A DNA stretch of 64,000 nucleotides from Oscillospiraceae bacterium (GTDB lineage Bacteria; Bacillota; Clostridia; Oscillospirales; Oscillospiraceae), in NCBI GenBank assembly GCA_009777775.1, contig WRLE01000014.1, positions 1 to 64,000 on the forward strand. Reading direction: 5' to 3'. The notes under the pieces were generated by a model that saw only the letters and a list, made by a program, of their open reading frames with translations, was not told the origin of the DNA and ran no database searches. Of the stretch, positions 26,294 to 36,001 are shown piece after piece. Numbering within the stretch: the stretch's first letter is position 1; every line of letters starts with the position of its first letter. A program made the position numbers and the translations under genes.

Positions 26294-28246
26294 TTACCCA
26301 TTTCTTTGCCTTATGCTACGACTCTCTCGAATGCCTTTGCTCCGTTCATCATTCATCGTTTTCGACTTTTCATTTACCATTTCATTCGCCATATCATCGC
26401 GAATCCCATCGCGAATCGAAGCACAAACGCTTTCGGTATCGATACCACATAATTTTCGCAAATCAGAAACATCGCCACAGGGTATAAAGCGTTCACCAGT
26501 GTTTTTTAATATAAGCTTTTTAGGGAAATAGGCAGTGAAATCCTTAGCAAGTGCTGTCACCAGACCCTCTCCCACTGAACCTCGCTCCACGCATTCCTCA
26601 AGCACCAAAAGTCTTTTAGTTTTCTTAACAGATTCAACAATTGGATCGATATCGATTGGGCTAATCCTTCCCAGTTTAATCAGCTCCACCTCAATCCCTT
26701 CTTGGGATAAAATTTGTGCAGCTTCAATGGCTGTGTTTATGTTTATGCCATATGTCACTAAAGTAAAATCTGATCCTTCCCTTAGACGCACTGTGGCTTG
26801 GGTTCCGCCTGCTTTATATGCGCCCTCAGTTCCCCTGGGGTATCTAATGGCAACGGGACCGATTATGCTATCAGTGGCAAGGCGAAGCATATCTCGTAGC
26901 TCTGCATAATTTGAAGGGGCAAGTATTGTCATATCAGGTATCGAGCGTAAATAAGCCACATCGAAAATTCCTTGATGGGTTTCGCCATCTCCAGGTACCA
27001 AACCAGCTCTGTCCACCGCCAAGACCACATGGACATTGCTCAGTGCAATATCATGGAGCAGCATATCATATGAACGTTGTAAAAAAGATGAATAAACCGC
27101 AAAAACTGCAACAGCTCCCCTGGTAGCCATGCCTGCAGCCATGGAAGCTCCATGACCCTCTGCAATCCCCACATCGAAAAACCTATCGGGATATTTCAAT
27201 GCAAAATCAGCCAAGCCAGTGCCATCGGTCATCGCCGCTGTAATGGCGCAAATGCGTGGGTCATGAATCGCAATTTTCGTCAGTTCGTCTCCAAAAGCAG
27301 AGGAAAAGGATCTATCGCTTTCGCTGGCTACACCTTTTTGATAATCAAAGGGACGGACTCCATGGTATTTATCCGGTTCTTTTTCGGAAAACTCATAACC
27401 TTTGCCCTTTTGGGTCAACACATGAATAACAGCGGGTTCATTTTGCCGCTTTGCCCATTCCAGGGCTTCAACAATTCTATCAACATTATGACCATCCACA
27501 GGTCCTGAATATTGCAGACCCATTTCCTCAAACATGCTACAATTTAAAATTGCTTCTTTAAGAGCGGTTTTTATACCATGTAGAAAATTATATATATATT
27601 TCCCACCTGGAAGTATCTCCATGAACCGCCTGTAGCCTTTTTTGAAAGATGCATATGATGGCTTCATTCTCAGTCTGGATAAGTAACGAGCAATTCCCCC
27701 AACATTGGGCTTAATGGACATACCGTTGTCGTTTAATATGATAATAAGCTGCTCACCTGATTCGCCGGCATTTGACAAGCCTTCGAAAGCAAGCCCACCT
27801 GTGAGCGCACCATCGCCGATGAGTGCAATCACAGAATACTCTCCCCGAGAGAGTGTTCTAGCTTGCGCCATTCCCAAAGCGACGGAAATGGAGTTTGATG
27901 CATGTCCCGCAATGAAGGCATCGTGTATGCTCTCCGATGGTTTTGGAAAACCCGATAAGCCACCAAATTGTCGCAGGGTGCTAAATTCGGATTTTCTCCC
28001 TGTCAATGCCTTGTGGACATAACTTTGATGCCCAACATCGAATACCAGTCTATCTTTTGAAGTGTCAAAAACCCTGTGTAAAGCAACAGTAATTTCAACA
28101 ACACCAAGATTAGATGCCAAATGCCCTCCCGTTTTCGCTACATTTTGAACCAAAAAATCACGTAGCTCCTCACACAAGCCATCAAGTTCGGCATTCCCAA
28201 GGTCTTTTACGTCTTCGGGAGAATTTACTTTATCAAGAATACTCAA
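26294..28246 (-). CDS. dxs: 1-deoxy-D-xylulose-5-phosphate synthase
   Basis: A 650-residue thiamine-diphosphate enzyme that joins pyruvate and glyceraldehyde-3-phosphate, the first step of the MEP isoprenoid pathway. Motifs: KTGGHLASNLGVVE, VFDVGHQSYVHK, the GDGALTGGLAFEGL diphosphate-binding block, DRAGLVPGDGETHQG and the C-terminal transketolase domain. The last 35 residues (MANEMVNEKSKTMNDERSK...) are a charged low-complexity extension beyond the usual end. It stands upstream of tlyA and downstream of ispA, so two steps of isoprenoid synthesis are linked. Confidence 0.97.
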   Translation of the reverse strand: MSILDKVNSPEDVKDLGNAELDGLCEELRDFLVQNVAKTGGHLASNLGVVEITVALHRVFDTSKDRLVFDVGHQSYVHKALTGRKSEFSTLRQFGGLSGFPKPSESIHDAFIAGHASNSISVALGMAQARTLSRGEYSVIALIGDGALTGGLAFEGLSNAGESGEQLIIILNDNGMSIKPNVGGIARYLSRLRMKPSYASFKKGYRRFMEILPGGKYIYNFLHGIKTALKEAILNCSMFEEMGLQYSGPVDGHNVDRIVEALEWAKRQNEPAVIHVLTQKGKGYEFSEKEPDKYHGVRPFDYQKGVASESDRSFSSAFGDELTKIAIHDPRICAITAAMTDGTGLADFALKYPDRFFDVGIAEGHGASMAAGMATRGAVAVFAVYSSFLQRSYDMLLHDIALSNVHVVLAVDRAGLVPGDGETHQGIFDVAYLRSIPDMTILAPSNYAELRDMLRLATDSIIGPVAIRYPRGTEGAYKAGGTQATVRLREGSDFTLVTYGININTAIEAAQILSQEGIEVELIKLGRISPIDIDPIVESVKKTKRLLVLEECVERGSVGEGLVTALAKDFTAYFPKKLILKNTGERFIPCGDVSDLRKLCGIDTESVCASIRDGIRDDMANEMVNEKSKTMNDERSKGIRESRSIRQRNG

Positions 28247-28441
28247 AGTATACTAACCTCAAATCAACGCAAGGAGATTTTTTCCTATCTTGCTGTTTTG
28301 TTATTCCACTTGCTGAAAATCTAAATCGTTCATTAATATAGAAATATAATGTGTAATGACAACTGGTATAATATTATGTAAATGCATAAATCTTGTATAT
28401 TTTCAAATGTCTTCAGCTGCATCAAATGGTTTTTAGCTGCT

Positions 28442-29332
28442 TCAGCTTGTTCTTTCAGCCAACATATATGCAAGCCAAGACAAAAAACCGATTTCTCCGA
28501 ATTCACTTTCGATTGCATCCACTGCTTTTTTCGTCTGTTTGGCGATAATTTCATTACATGAATCTAAATCGAGTAATGATGCATAGGTTGTCTTATTGCT
28601 ATTTTTATCAGAAAGCAAGGGTTTCCCCAGCTCCTTTTCATCGGCTATATAATCAAGTAAATCATCGCGGATTTGAAACGCCAGCCCTAGGGAAAGGGCA
28701 TATTCCTGAGCCGCTTCTATCTGCGCCTTTGTGCCGCCTGCTGCAATGACCCCCATTATGGCACTGGCACTAATCAGCTGAGCTGTTTTATATTTATTAA
28801 TTTCTTCCAGCTGCTCCAGCTCAATTTGAATGCCTTCATTTTCCAAATCCAAAAGCTGCCCCCCGCATATCCCATGGGGTCCTGCCGCTTTCGCAAATAT
28901 CTTACCCATTTCTACAATAGTATCTGCTGGTAGTTCCGAAGCCAGTAATGCATCAAAGGCTGCTGCTTGCAACGCATCTCCAGCCAAAATGGCTGTTGCT
29001 TCTCCATATGCGATGTGATTGGACGGCTTACCCCTTCGCAAATCGTCATCATCCATAGCAGGAAGGTCATCATGAATCAATGAATATGCATGGAGCATTT
29101 CAATGGCACAGGCTGCATTTAAAGCCTTTTCGAAATTTCCACCGGCTGCCTCGCAAAATTTTATGCATAAAACCGCTCTTATGCGTTTTCCCCCAGCCAG
29201 CAAGCTATAGCGCATAGCCTCCAGCAATTTTCCATATGAGTATTGCCCTGTGAAGTATGAATCAAGCTTATTTTCAATGAGTTCCCTGCAATCATCAAAT
29301 TCCTTGTTATAAATCGAATCATCAGTCCTCAT
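28442..29332 (-). CDS. ispA: Polyprenyl (farnesyl/geranyl) diphosphate synthase
   Basis: A 296-residue trans-prenyltransferase. The first Asp-rich motif is SLIHDDLPAMDDDDLRRGKP, the second is LAFQIRDDLLDY; GGKRIRAVLC and GGQLLDLE are further family blocks. It condenses IPP with allylic diphosphates to make C15 or C20 products. ATG 29332 overlaps the xseB end by 11 bases and gives the standard N-terminus; the longer frame would start inside xseB. Residues before the first Asp-rich motif do not allow product length to be read with certainty. Confidence 0.94.
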   Translation of the reverse strand: MRTDDSIYNKEFDDCRELIENKLDSYFTGQYSYGKLLEAMRYSLLAGGKRIRAVLCIKFCEAAGGNFEKALNAACAIEMLHAYSLIHDDLPAMDDDDLRRGKPSNHIAYGEATAILAGDALQAAAFDALLASELPADTIVEMGKIFAKAAGPHGICGGQLLDLENEGIQIELEQLEEINKYKTAQLISASAIMGVIAAGGTKAQIEAAQEYALSLGLAFQIRDDLLDYIADEKELGKPLLSDKNSNKTTYASLLDLDSCNEIIAKQTKKAVDAIESEFGEIGFLSWLAYMLAERTS

Positions 29333-29555
29333 CGTCAAATGCAACTTCCTCCATTTCGCCATCCTGGTTTCTTTGGAGGCGAACAATTGTCTGCTCTGCA
29401 TCGTCCAGCATTTTATTACAGCTTTGAATTAATTTTGCACTTTCTTCAAACAAAGCAAGAGCCTTATCCAGAGGAGCGTCTCCCCTTTCCAATTGCTTAA
29501 CAATTTCTTCTACTCTTTCCAATGCCTGTTCAAATGTTAATTCCAATTGTTCCAT
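29322..29555 (-). CDS. xseB: Exodeoxyribonuclease VII small subunit
   Basis: A 77-residue protein of typical size: LTFEQALERVEEIVKQLERGDAPLDKALALFEESAKLIQSCNKML is the family core, followed by an acidic tail. It binds XseA to form exonuclease VII. It is coupled to xseA upstream by overlapping stop and start and to ispA downstream. Confidence 0.95.
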   Translation of the reverse strand: MEQLELTFEQALERVEEIVKQLERGDAPLDKALALFEESAKLIQSCNKMLDDAEQTIVRLQRNQDGEMEEVAFDDED

Positions 29556-30898
29556 TATTTTTCCTCACTTTCGATGACCATGCACGAAATTTCATCAACT
29601 TCCAGCCTAATGGCGATTTTTTCACCAGCCACGACATCATTTGCATTTCGAATGATGCTTCCGTCATCCTTTTTTGCTATGGCATAACCGCGTCCAAGTA
29701 CCTTGAGTGGACTCATGGCATCAAGGGAAGCCGCCAGCATAGCAAATTTTACTTTACGGTCAATAAGGCTTTGTTGCATACTCGCTTGAAGTTTTTCCCT
29801 TAATGTATCTACTTTTTTTCCTTTGTCATCAATGAATTTTTGCGGATTAAGGGTGATTCGTTTACCATTTACAGCAGCCATTTGGCTTTTCATAGTGTGA
29901 ATGTTTCGTTGAAAAAGCAAAACGCTTCGATCTTGGACTTGGGCGATTTGCAAACGCCTGTCATCTATATAATGCCTTGGATTTCGCATCACTCGCGCAT
30001 CTTTAAAAGCGTCTATTGTTTGTCTATATGATTTTATTTCACCATTTATTGCTTGACTTACCCTAATTTGCGCATTTCTCAATCCATTTCTCACATCATT
30101 GATGTCTGGAACTGCTAGTTCCGCTGCGTTTGACGGTGTGGCAGCTCGCAGGTCAGCAACATAGTCAGATATTGTGATGTCAGGTTCGTGACCAACCGCT
30201 GATATTACTGGTATTTTTGAGGCAAAAATAGCGCGGGCAACTGTTTCATCATTGAAAGCCCATAAGTCTTCAATGGAACCACCGCCGCGCCCTGTGATTA
30301 CAAGCTCTGCCAATTCGTGTTTATTTGCATATTCAATCGCAAGTGCAATTTCCAAAGGAGCCTCTGCTCCCTGAACTCGAACGGGTAATATGATTACCTT
30401 TGTCAAGGACCAACGCGATTTCAATATTTTTAACATATCTTGGACAGCTGCGCCAGTGGGTGATGTTACCAGTGCAATTCTTTGTGGAAATTGAGGAATT
30501 GGTTTTTTATGCCATTGCTCAAAAAGTCCTTCGGAGGATAGTTTTTCCTTCAGCTGCTCAAATGCAATATGTAAGTCACCGATACCATCGGGAACAAGCT
30601 CGTCCACATAAAGCTGATAAGCTCCATCCCTTGGATATAGAGATATACTCCCGCTTGCTTGCACCTTCATTCCGTTTTCCGGCTTGAATTGAAGATTTGA
30701 TGCGTTTCTACGGAACATAACACATTTCAAAGAACCTTCGTTATCTTTCATGGTGAAATAATGATGCCCTGCCTGATGCATAGTATAATTAGAAAGCTCC
30801 CCCCGAACGGTCAATTTACGAAGCTCCCCATCGGAATCCAGCAATTTCTTAATATAGCTATTCAATTCACTAACAGTAAAAACACCCACAGCAAACAC
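29555..30898 (-). CDS. xseA: Exodeoxyribonuclease VII large subunit
   Basis: A 447-residue subunit. The OB-fold N-terminus (TVSELNSYIKKLLDSDGELRKLTVRGELSNY...GHHYFTMKD) precedes the catalytic region (RIALVTSPTGAAVQDMLKIL, VITGRGGGSIEDLWAFNDE, PVISAVGHEPDITISDYVADLRAATPSNAAE) and a long coiled coil. It degrades single-stranded DNA from either end. The frame opens with GTG 30898, ten bases from the nusB stop; a further in-frame GTG close by cannot be excluded. Confidence 0.95.
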   Translation of the reverse strand: MFAVGVFTVSELNSYIKKLLDSDGELRKLTVRGELSNYTMHQAGHHYFTMKDNEGSLKCVMFRRNASNLQFKPENGMKVQASGSISLYPRDGAYQLYVDELVPDGIGDLHIAFEQLKEKLSSEGLFEQWHKKPIPQFPQRIALVTSPTGAAVQDMLKILKSRWSLTKVIILPVRVQGAEAPLEIALAIEYANKHELAELVITGRGGGSIEDLWAFNDETVARAIFASKIPVISAVGHEPDITISDYVADLRAATPSNAAELAVPDINDVRNGLRNAQIRVSQAINGEIKSYRQTIDAFKDARVMRNPRHYIDDRRLQIAQVQDRSVLLFQRNIHTMKSQMAAVNGKRITLNPQKFIDDKGKKVDTLREKLQASMQQSLIDRKVKFAMLAASLDAMSPLKVLGRGYAIAKKDDGSIIRNANDVVAGEKIAIRLEVDEISCMVIESEEK

Positions 30899-30907
30899 CC
30901 GGTTTAA

Positions 30908-31354
30908 TTAAAACATCTCTCCTCTTTGGAAGGAGCCTAGTACGCCGTTTATGAAGGAGACGGTTTGAGGGGTTTCGTATTTTTTTGCGATTTCTACGGC
31001 TTCATTGATGGCAACCCGGTCGGGAATCTCGGGCATATAAAGAACTTCAAACATGGCTGTTTTCATGACAGCGGCAGCGGTTCTGGAAATTCTACCATAA
31101 CTCCATCCAACAGCATATTTATCTATGTATCCATCCAGCTCCGCTCCATGCTCATAAACGCCTTTTACTAGCGAACTTATGTAAATGCGTTGCAAATCAT
31201 CCGGACTTTCCTCAAAAAGCTCATCTTCTGCATAAAGCGTCGCATAATACTCTTCTTCAAAAACCCTTTCCAGCAACTGCTCTGGGTCTGAAGGATTTTC
31301 AGACAGGGCAAAGTTGAGCCTCACCGCTATTTCCCTAGCTACAGTCCGAAGCAT
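30908..31354 (-). CDS. nusB: Transcription antitermination factor NusB
   Basis: A 148-residue all-helical protein. The N-terminal RTVAREIAVRLNFAL and the C-terminal DRVAINEAVEIAKKYETPQTVSFINGVLGSF match NusB, which binds boxA RNA with S10 during rRNA transcription. The middle is divergent. Position between asp23 and xseA confirms the call. Confidence 0.92.
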   Translation of the reverse strand: MLRTVAREIAVRLNFALSENPSDPEQLLERVFEEEYYATLYAEDELFEESPDDLQRIYISSLVKGVYEHGAELDGYIDKYAVGWSYGRISRTAAAVMKTAMFEVLYMPEIPDRVAINEAVEIAKKYETPQTVSFINGVLGSFQRGEMF

Positions 31355-31360
31355 CTTATC

Positions 31361-31738
31361 TTATTTTTCCTTCTTTTGGAGTGCTATCCCACTAATATTC
31401 ACATTAACTGCGGCAACAGGGATACCAGCAGCTCCTTCTATCGCAGTAACAACGGATTTTTGAACCAGGGCACCAACTTCACTGACTGAATATCCAAATT
31501 GTACGATAATATCTATATCTACGGTGATATTATCACCTTCCACAGTCAGTTTTACACCTTTGGGATTCCCTTTTCTACCGAGTATATTGCCTATTTCTTT
31601 ACTTTGGGTAACAGCTTGTTCATGGACACCCTCCACATCGGATGCAGCCACAGCAGCTATCACCGCCAACACATCTTCGGATATGTTTATACTACCCTTT
31701 TCGATGTTATTTACTATGTATCCTTTATTGTCAGCCAT
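31361..31738 (-). CDS. Asp23/Gls24 family envelope stress protein
   Basis: A 125-residue protein of the Asp23/Gls24 family (ISEDVLAVIAAVAASDVEGV, VDIDIIVQFGYSVSEVGALVQKSVVTAIEGAAG, VNVNISGI). Known members associate with the membrane and relate to envelope homeostasis. ATG 31738 is selected since AGGAG precedes it; the frame reaches further upstream without a ribosome site. First gene of the operon that ends in recN. Confidence 0.92.
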   Translation of the reverse strand: MADNKGYIVNNIEKGSINISEDVLAVIAAVAASDVEGVHEQAVTQSKEIGNILGRKGNPKGVKLTVEGDNITVDIDIIVQFGYSVSEVGALVQKSVVTAIEGAAGIPVAAVNVNISGIALQKKEK

Positions 31739-31819
31739 ATGCTTTCTCCTAGTTGTTAGAGATTCATCAAACGATAGCATATCAACGTATCTTTGTCAAT
31801 GGATACGCGCCTGAAATAT

Positions 31820-32557
31820 TCATTTTTTCCAGCCTTCTATGGGGAGCTGCTGCATTGAGCCGAATATTTTTGATTTAATATCTGGATACGACTTCCTTAA
31901 AGTTTTAATTAAGCTTTTAATCTCTTCACGTTTGCTCGAACCGTTTAATGGACACACATTTGCCACTATAGGCAAATTCGCCATCGAAGCATATTTATTT
32001 ATCTCAGCCTCCTTCACATAGAGCATAGGTCTGATTTGCGTCACAGCAGCTCTATCCAAAAATGTAACTGGAGAAAAACAATTCACGCGACCTTCATATA
32101 AAAGAGACATCAGAAATGTCTCCACAGCATCATCATAATGATGTCCAAGGGCAATCTTTCTGATACCGAGAGCTCCAATGGTATCATGGAGTATACCCCG
32201 CCTCATTTTTGCACAAAGGGAACAATGACTGCTGTGACGGTTTTCATCGAAAACAATTTTAGCAAATTCGGTTTTACATAAAGTATACGGAATATCATGG
32301 TCATCACATAGTTTTTGCACATTATCGAAATCCATGTTTTCAAAGCCCATATCCACAGTCACAGCGTGAAGATTGAAAGATTTCGGGTAATACCTGCGCA
32401 GTTCAACCAAAGACATTAATAATGTCAATGAATCCTTTCCACCAGAAACAGCAACGGCAAGGGTTTCACCATCCCCTATCATTTTATAATCTTCGATGCA
32501 ACGCCTGACATAACCTGTAATCTTATTCAGTGCTGCAGTTGTATTGGGGTCACTCAT
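31820..32557 (-). CDS. TtcA-like PP-loop tRNA-thiolation ATPase
   Basis: A 245-residue protein. The PP-loop AVSGGKDSLTLLMSL, the CSLCAKMRRG cysteine pair, the ALGHHYDDAVETFLMSLLY block and a later Cys in VANVCPLNGSS are those of the TtcA/TtuA group, which use an iron-sulfur cluster to thiolate tRNA (cytidine 32 for TtcA). ATG 32557 matches the family N-terminus better than the longer frame. It reads away from rplM. TtcA versus another PP-loop thiolase cannot be settled by eye. Confidence 0.85.
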   Translation of the reverse strand: MSDPNTTAALNKITGYVRRCIEDYKMIGDGETLAVAVSGGKDSLTLLMSLVELRRYYPKSFNLHAVTVDMGFENMDFDNVQKLCDDHDIPYTLCKTEFAKIVFDENRHSSHCSLCAKMRRGILHDTIGALGIRKIALGHHYDDAVETFLMSLLYEGRVNCFSPVTFLDRAAVTQIRPMLYVKEAEINKYASMANLPIVANVCPLNGSSKREEIKSLIKTLRKSYPDIKSKIFGSMQQLPIEGWKK

Positions 32558-32667
32558 GATAAATCTCCTAAAAGTGTTTTTGCAATTGAGCATATGTGAG
32601 CATTTTAAAGAAATATGGAGCAATTAGCAGTATGCTTTCAGTAGTTTAATATTTTTCTAAACAAGTA

Positions 32668-32696
32668 TTGACACTGAAATATCCATATGTTATACT
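32668..32696 (+). promoter_or_regulatory. Sigma-A-type promoter of rplM-rpsI
   Basis: TTGACA (32668-32673), 17-base spacer, TATACT (32691-32696). Confidence 0.85.
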
Positions 32697-32699
32697 AGC

Positions 32700-32821
32700 T
32701 AGCGGAAATACACCGCAAGACTTGCGGATGTATTTTCAAATGCTATACTGCTCTAAACTGTTATACATAACAATAATAGTCGGCTAGTCTGTATAGCTTC
32801 ATGCGACTATATTGGAGGAAA
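32700..32821 (+). promoter_or_regulatory. Structured leader of rplM (L13 leader candidate)
   Basis: AAATACACCGCAA and TTGCGGATGTATTT form a hairpin at 32705-32734 just after the promoter, followed by an AU-rich stretch and GGAGG before the ATG. L13 leaders that bind the ribosomal protein are known in Firmicutes; the match here is positional and structural only. Confidence 0.5.
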
Positions 32822-32825
32822 TATA

Positions 32826-33257
32826 ATGTCAACAACACTTGCTAAAAAGGAAACCATTACACGCAAATGGTATATCCTTGATGCCGCTGGAAAACCCATG
32901 GGGCGAACAGCAGTGCAAGCGGCGAATATACTACGAGGTAAACATAAACCTGATTATACACCAAATGTAGATTGTGGTGACTTCGTTATTATACTCAATG
33001 CAGCAGATGCCGTTCTCACGGGCAATAAGCTCCAGCAAAAGTATTATCGCCGCCACAGTGGTTGGGTCGGTGGTCTTAAGGAAGTCCAATACAAACGTTT
33101 AATGGAAACCCGTGCAGATTTCGCCATGACTCTCGCTGTGAAAGGCATGATGTCAAAAAACACTCGTGACCGCGGTGCCCTCAAAAGACTTCGCGTCTTC
33201 AAAGGACCGGATCATATCCACCAAGCGCAAAAACCAGAACCTTGGACAATGCAATAA
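32826..33257 (+). CDS. rplM: 50S ribosomal protein L13
   Basis: A 143-residue L13 with the family blocks RKWYILDAAGKPMGRTAVQAANILRGKHKPDYTP, DFVIILNAADAVLTGNK and MLSKN-like MMSKNTRDRGALKRLRVFKGPDHIHQAQKPE. It is among the early assembly proteins of the large subunit. GGAGG precedes ATG 32826. Twelve bases separate it from rpsI, the universal pairing. Confidence 0.98.
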   Translation: MSTTLAKKETITRKWYILDAAGKPMGRTAVQAANILRGKHKPDYTPNVDCGDFVIILNAADAVLTGNKLQQKYYRRHSGWVGGLKEVQYKRLMETRADFAMTLAVKGMMSKNTRDRGALKRLRVFKGPDHIHQAQKPEPWTMQ

Positions 33258-33269
33258 GGAGGAGATTGA

Positions 33270-33674
33270 ATGTATACAAGTAAAAAACCATATCTATACG
33301 GCACAGGAAGAAGAAAGTCCTCCGTTGCCAGGGTTCATTTGTTCCCAGGCGGCACAGGGGAAATAACCATCAATGGTCGTGATATCGACGAATATTTCGG
33401 TTTAGAAACACTTAAATACATCGTGCGCCAGCCCTTAAATACAACTGAGATGACAAGTAAGGTCGATATCAGAGCAACAGTTAAGGGTGGTGGCGTAACA
33501 GGCCAAGCAGGAGCCATTCGCCACGGAATCGCCCGCGCCTTGCTCTTGGTTGATGAGTCATTCCGTCCGCCTCTTAAAGCAGCTGGTTTCCTCACCCGTG
33601 ACCCCAGGATGAAGGAGAGGAAAAAATACGGACTGAAAGGTGCCAGAAGAGCACCTCAATTCTCAAAACGATAA
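33270..33674 (+). CDS. rpsI: 30S ribosomal protein S9
   Basis: A 134-residue S9: [34 protein letters not shown] at the start, [22 protein letters not shown] in the middle, and the basic tail [20 protein letters not shown] that reaches the P-site tRNA. Ribosome site AAGGAGG precedes the ATG. No clear terminator was seen in the 200 bases after the stop, which show no other gene. Confidence 0.98.
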   Translation: MYTSKKPYLYGTGRRKSSVARVHLFPGGTGEITINGRDIDEYFGLETLKYIVRQPLNTTEMTSKVDIRATVKGGGVTGQAGAIRHGIARALLLVDESFRPPLKAAGFLTRDPRMKERKKYGLKGARRAPQFSKR

Positions 33675-33875
33675 AGCATCAACGGCAGTGTTTTATGAGC
33701 ATATTTTGATATTTAGTGTTTATGATAATTATGCCTTCTAGCAATGTCAGCGAGCAAAATAATCTACAAGAAAATACTCTACAAGAAAGGTGATGTTTCC
33801 GCATAAGATAAAATATGAAAATCCATAAATCCACAATAATGCATCCTGCGGAAATATCGGTGGGATAGGCATTTC

Positions 33876-34346
33876 ATGAGCGATAGAAGAGAAAGCGATA
33901 GACGCGCATCCGATGGCAGGTTGATTAGCGACAGGAGAGAAGGCGACAGAACTCCAGTCACCTTACCCGGTCAGCAACGGGCCTTTGTCGAACGCAGAAG
34001 GAAGCAAGATTGGGTTGTAAAGTCCGCCACAGTTATTGCGATACTAGGTTGGGCTGGCACAATGATTGCCCTATTACTAATTGACAGAGCGGCTCCAGCA
34101 CAGGAAAACTTTATAACAAGATTTTTAAAACTGGACATCATCAGCACCTGGAATACATCCATGCTCAGATGGGCTTTCATAACTGCCCTCGCTTCGTTTC
34201 TGACTTGCGTCGTCGGTCTAATACTCAATGCAACGCGCCAGCGCAGAAAAACCGACAAATATAACAAATTATTGATTACTGTCAGCGTTATATCCACAGT
34301 GCTTTTGATATTTTATATGGTAAACTTTTTTAAATATCTATCATAA
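33876..34346 (+). CDS. Unknown membrane protein with Arg/Asp-repeat N-terminus
   Basis: A 156-residue protein without a family I recognise. The N-terminal 24 residues are an SDRRE-type repeat (SDRRESDRRASDGRLISDRR). Three hydrophobic spans follow (SATVIAILGWAGTMIALLL, MLRWAFITALASFLTCVVGLIL and LLITVSVISTVLLIFYMV). The basic N-terminus would stay in the cytoplasm. The ribosome site is modest. It lies alone between rpsI and a terminator, so it is probably its own transcript. Confidence 0.65.
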   Translation: MSDRRESDRRASDGRLISDRREGDRTPVTLPGQQRAFVERRRKQDWVVKSATVIAILGWAGTMIALLLIDRAAPAQENFITRFLKLDIISTWNTSMLRWAFITALASFLTCVVGLILNATRQRRKTDKYNKLLITVSVISTVLLIFYMVNFFKYLS

Positions 34347-34382
34347 AAGCAATTAAACAATAAAACATATATAATTGGAGCG

Positions 34383-34410
34383 GGCTACCCAAAAGCGGGT
34401 AGCCTGTTTC
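34383..34410 (+). terminator. Terminator after the membrane protein gene
   Basis: GGCTACCC and GGGTAGCC form an 8-bp stem followed by TGTTTCC. Confidence 0.65.
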
Positions 34411-34449
34411 CAGTCTTTTCCAAAATTCATGGAAAAAGACGCTATACAT

Positions 34450-34525
34450 TGGAGCTTGTAGCCAGACTTGAACTGGCGACCTGCGCATTACGAATGCGCT
34501 GCTCTACCAACTGAGCTATACAAGC
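34450..34525 (-). tRNA. tRNA-Thr (CGU)
   Basis: A 76-nt tRNA with encoded CCA. Acceptor GCTTGTA pairs with TACAAGC; the anticodon stem GCGCA/TGCGC encloses TTCGTAA, anticodon CGT; the T-arm reads CCAGTTCAAGTCTGG. Confidence 0.96.
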
Positions 34526-34605
34526 GCTTTGCGTAGCATTTCAAGCACGCCACGCATCGTATTTTACAATATTTTTCCATCGCTGTCAATCGCTTGTCAA
34601 CGCTG

Positions 34606-35958
34606 TCAATGAAGCACCATTTGAAAAAGAAATACTATGGTGAGCACCCACATGAGTCCGCTTACTTCCTTGAATTTGCCAACTGCAGACTTTACAATTA
34701 CATAGGAAATTAAACCGAAAGCCAAGCCATGGGATATGGAATAAAACAAGGGCATGGAGATCAAAGTAAGACCGAGGGGGATAGAATCTTCAAAGTCGTC
34801 AAGCTTCAGATGCATAACAGGCTCAATCATGAAAATACCTACGATTATCAAAGCTGGTGCTGTGGCAAAGCTGGGTATTGTTAAAAATATCGGTGAAAAG
34901 AAGAGGCTCAGTAGGAAAAATGCCGATGTCACCAACGAAGTCAAGCCTGTGCGACCTCCCTCTTGAACTCCAGCTGCACTTTCCAGATATGTGGTAACAG
35001 TGGATGTCCCCAAAATTGCTCCCGCTGTAGTTCCTATTGCATCGGCAAGCAAAGCTTTATCGGCATCTTCCAGCTCTCCTTTTTCATTGAGCATTTTCGC
35101 TTTAGTAGCAATTCCAGCGAGAAATCCCAATGTGTCGAAGATGTCCACAAAAAGAAAGGTGAACATAACCGAAAAGAATGTGAGAAAACTTGTGGTTCCG
35201 CTGAAAGCCTCCTTGATTCCGCTGAAACATAGTCCAAAAGTGGAAGCCAGCGAAGGTGGAGCTGAAACGACTGCTGTGGGAAGCAAGTTATATGCTCCTG
35301 CTGCTGGATCGATTTGATACCAACCGGTAAATTGAGCAATAATCCCGATGAGCCAAGAGATTAGTATACCGATGAGCAAAGCTCCTTTCACCTTTCGAGC
35401 CAGCAAAACGATGATAACCACAACACCGATTAAAGCTATGGCGACTGCAGGCTGCTTTAGGTTGCCGATGGTAACCAAAGTTGCAGGGTCAGCCACGACA
35501 ACTCCGGCATTTGCCAAGCCTATAAACATAATAAACAAACCAATACCCGCTCCCACGGCGTATTTCAAAGTGAGGGGGATGGCATTGAATAACTTCGTTC
35601 GGATTCCTGTTTTACTGAGAATAATGAAGATTATCCCTTCGATAAACACCGCTGCTAAAGCAAGCTGCGGGCCATAACCCATGCCAATTATGACCGAATA
35701 GGCAAAAAAGGCATTCATTCCCATTCCAGGTGCCATGGCAAAGGGCATATTTGCAAGTAAACCCATAGCAATTGTCCCAATGGCAGCTGACAGTGCCGTT
35801 GCGGTGAATACAGCACCTGCATCAAGACCGGCATCAGAGAGAATACTGGAATTTACAGCCATGATATAAGCCATCGTTGCGAAAGTCGTCGCACCAGCAA
35901 TTATTTCTGTTTTAACATTTGTGCCTTTTTCTTTTAGTTTAAACCTTTTTTCCACCAA
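34606..35958 (-). CDS. NCS2-family purine permease (AzgA-like)
   Basis: A 450-residue permease with about 13 hydrophobic spans. GATTFATMAYIMAVNSSIL at the N-terminus, NMPFAMAPGMGMNAFFAYSV, and FVDIFDTLGFLAGIATKA with GTSTVTTYLESAAGVQEGGRTGL are diagnostic of the adenine/guanine/hypoxanthine branch of NCS2. TTG 35958 is preferred because AGGGG lies about eight bases before it; the longer frame lacks a ribosome site. It imports purine bases with protons. No purine riboswitch was seen upstream, where a MITE copy lies instead. Confidence 0.93.
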   Translation of the reverse strand: MVEKRFKLKEKGTNVKTEIIAGATTFATMAYIMAVNSSILSDAGLDAGAVFTATALSAAIGTIAMGLLANMPFAMAPGMGMNAFFAYSVIIGMGYGPQLALAAVFIEGIIFIILSKTGIRTKLFNAIPLTLKYAVGAGIGLFIMFIGLANAGVVVADPATLVTIGNLKQPAVAIALIGVVVIIVLLARKVKGALLIGILISWLIGIIAQFTGWYQIDPAAGAYNLLPTAVVSAPPSLASTFGLCFSGIKEAFSGTTSFLTFFSVMFTFLFVDIFDTLGFLAGIATKAKMLNEKGELEDADKALLADAIGTTAGAILGTSTVTTYLESAAGVQEGGRTGLTSLVTSAFFLLSLFFSPIFLTIPSFATAPALIIVGIFMIEPVMHLKLDDFEDSIPLGLTLISMPLFYSISHGLAFGLISYVIVKSAVGKFKEVSGLMWVLTIVFLFQMVLH

Positions 35959-36001
35959 TTTAACAACCCCTAATCTAAAAATATCCCAATGGAAGCATCT
36001 A

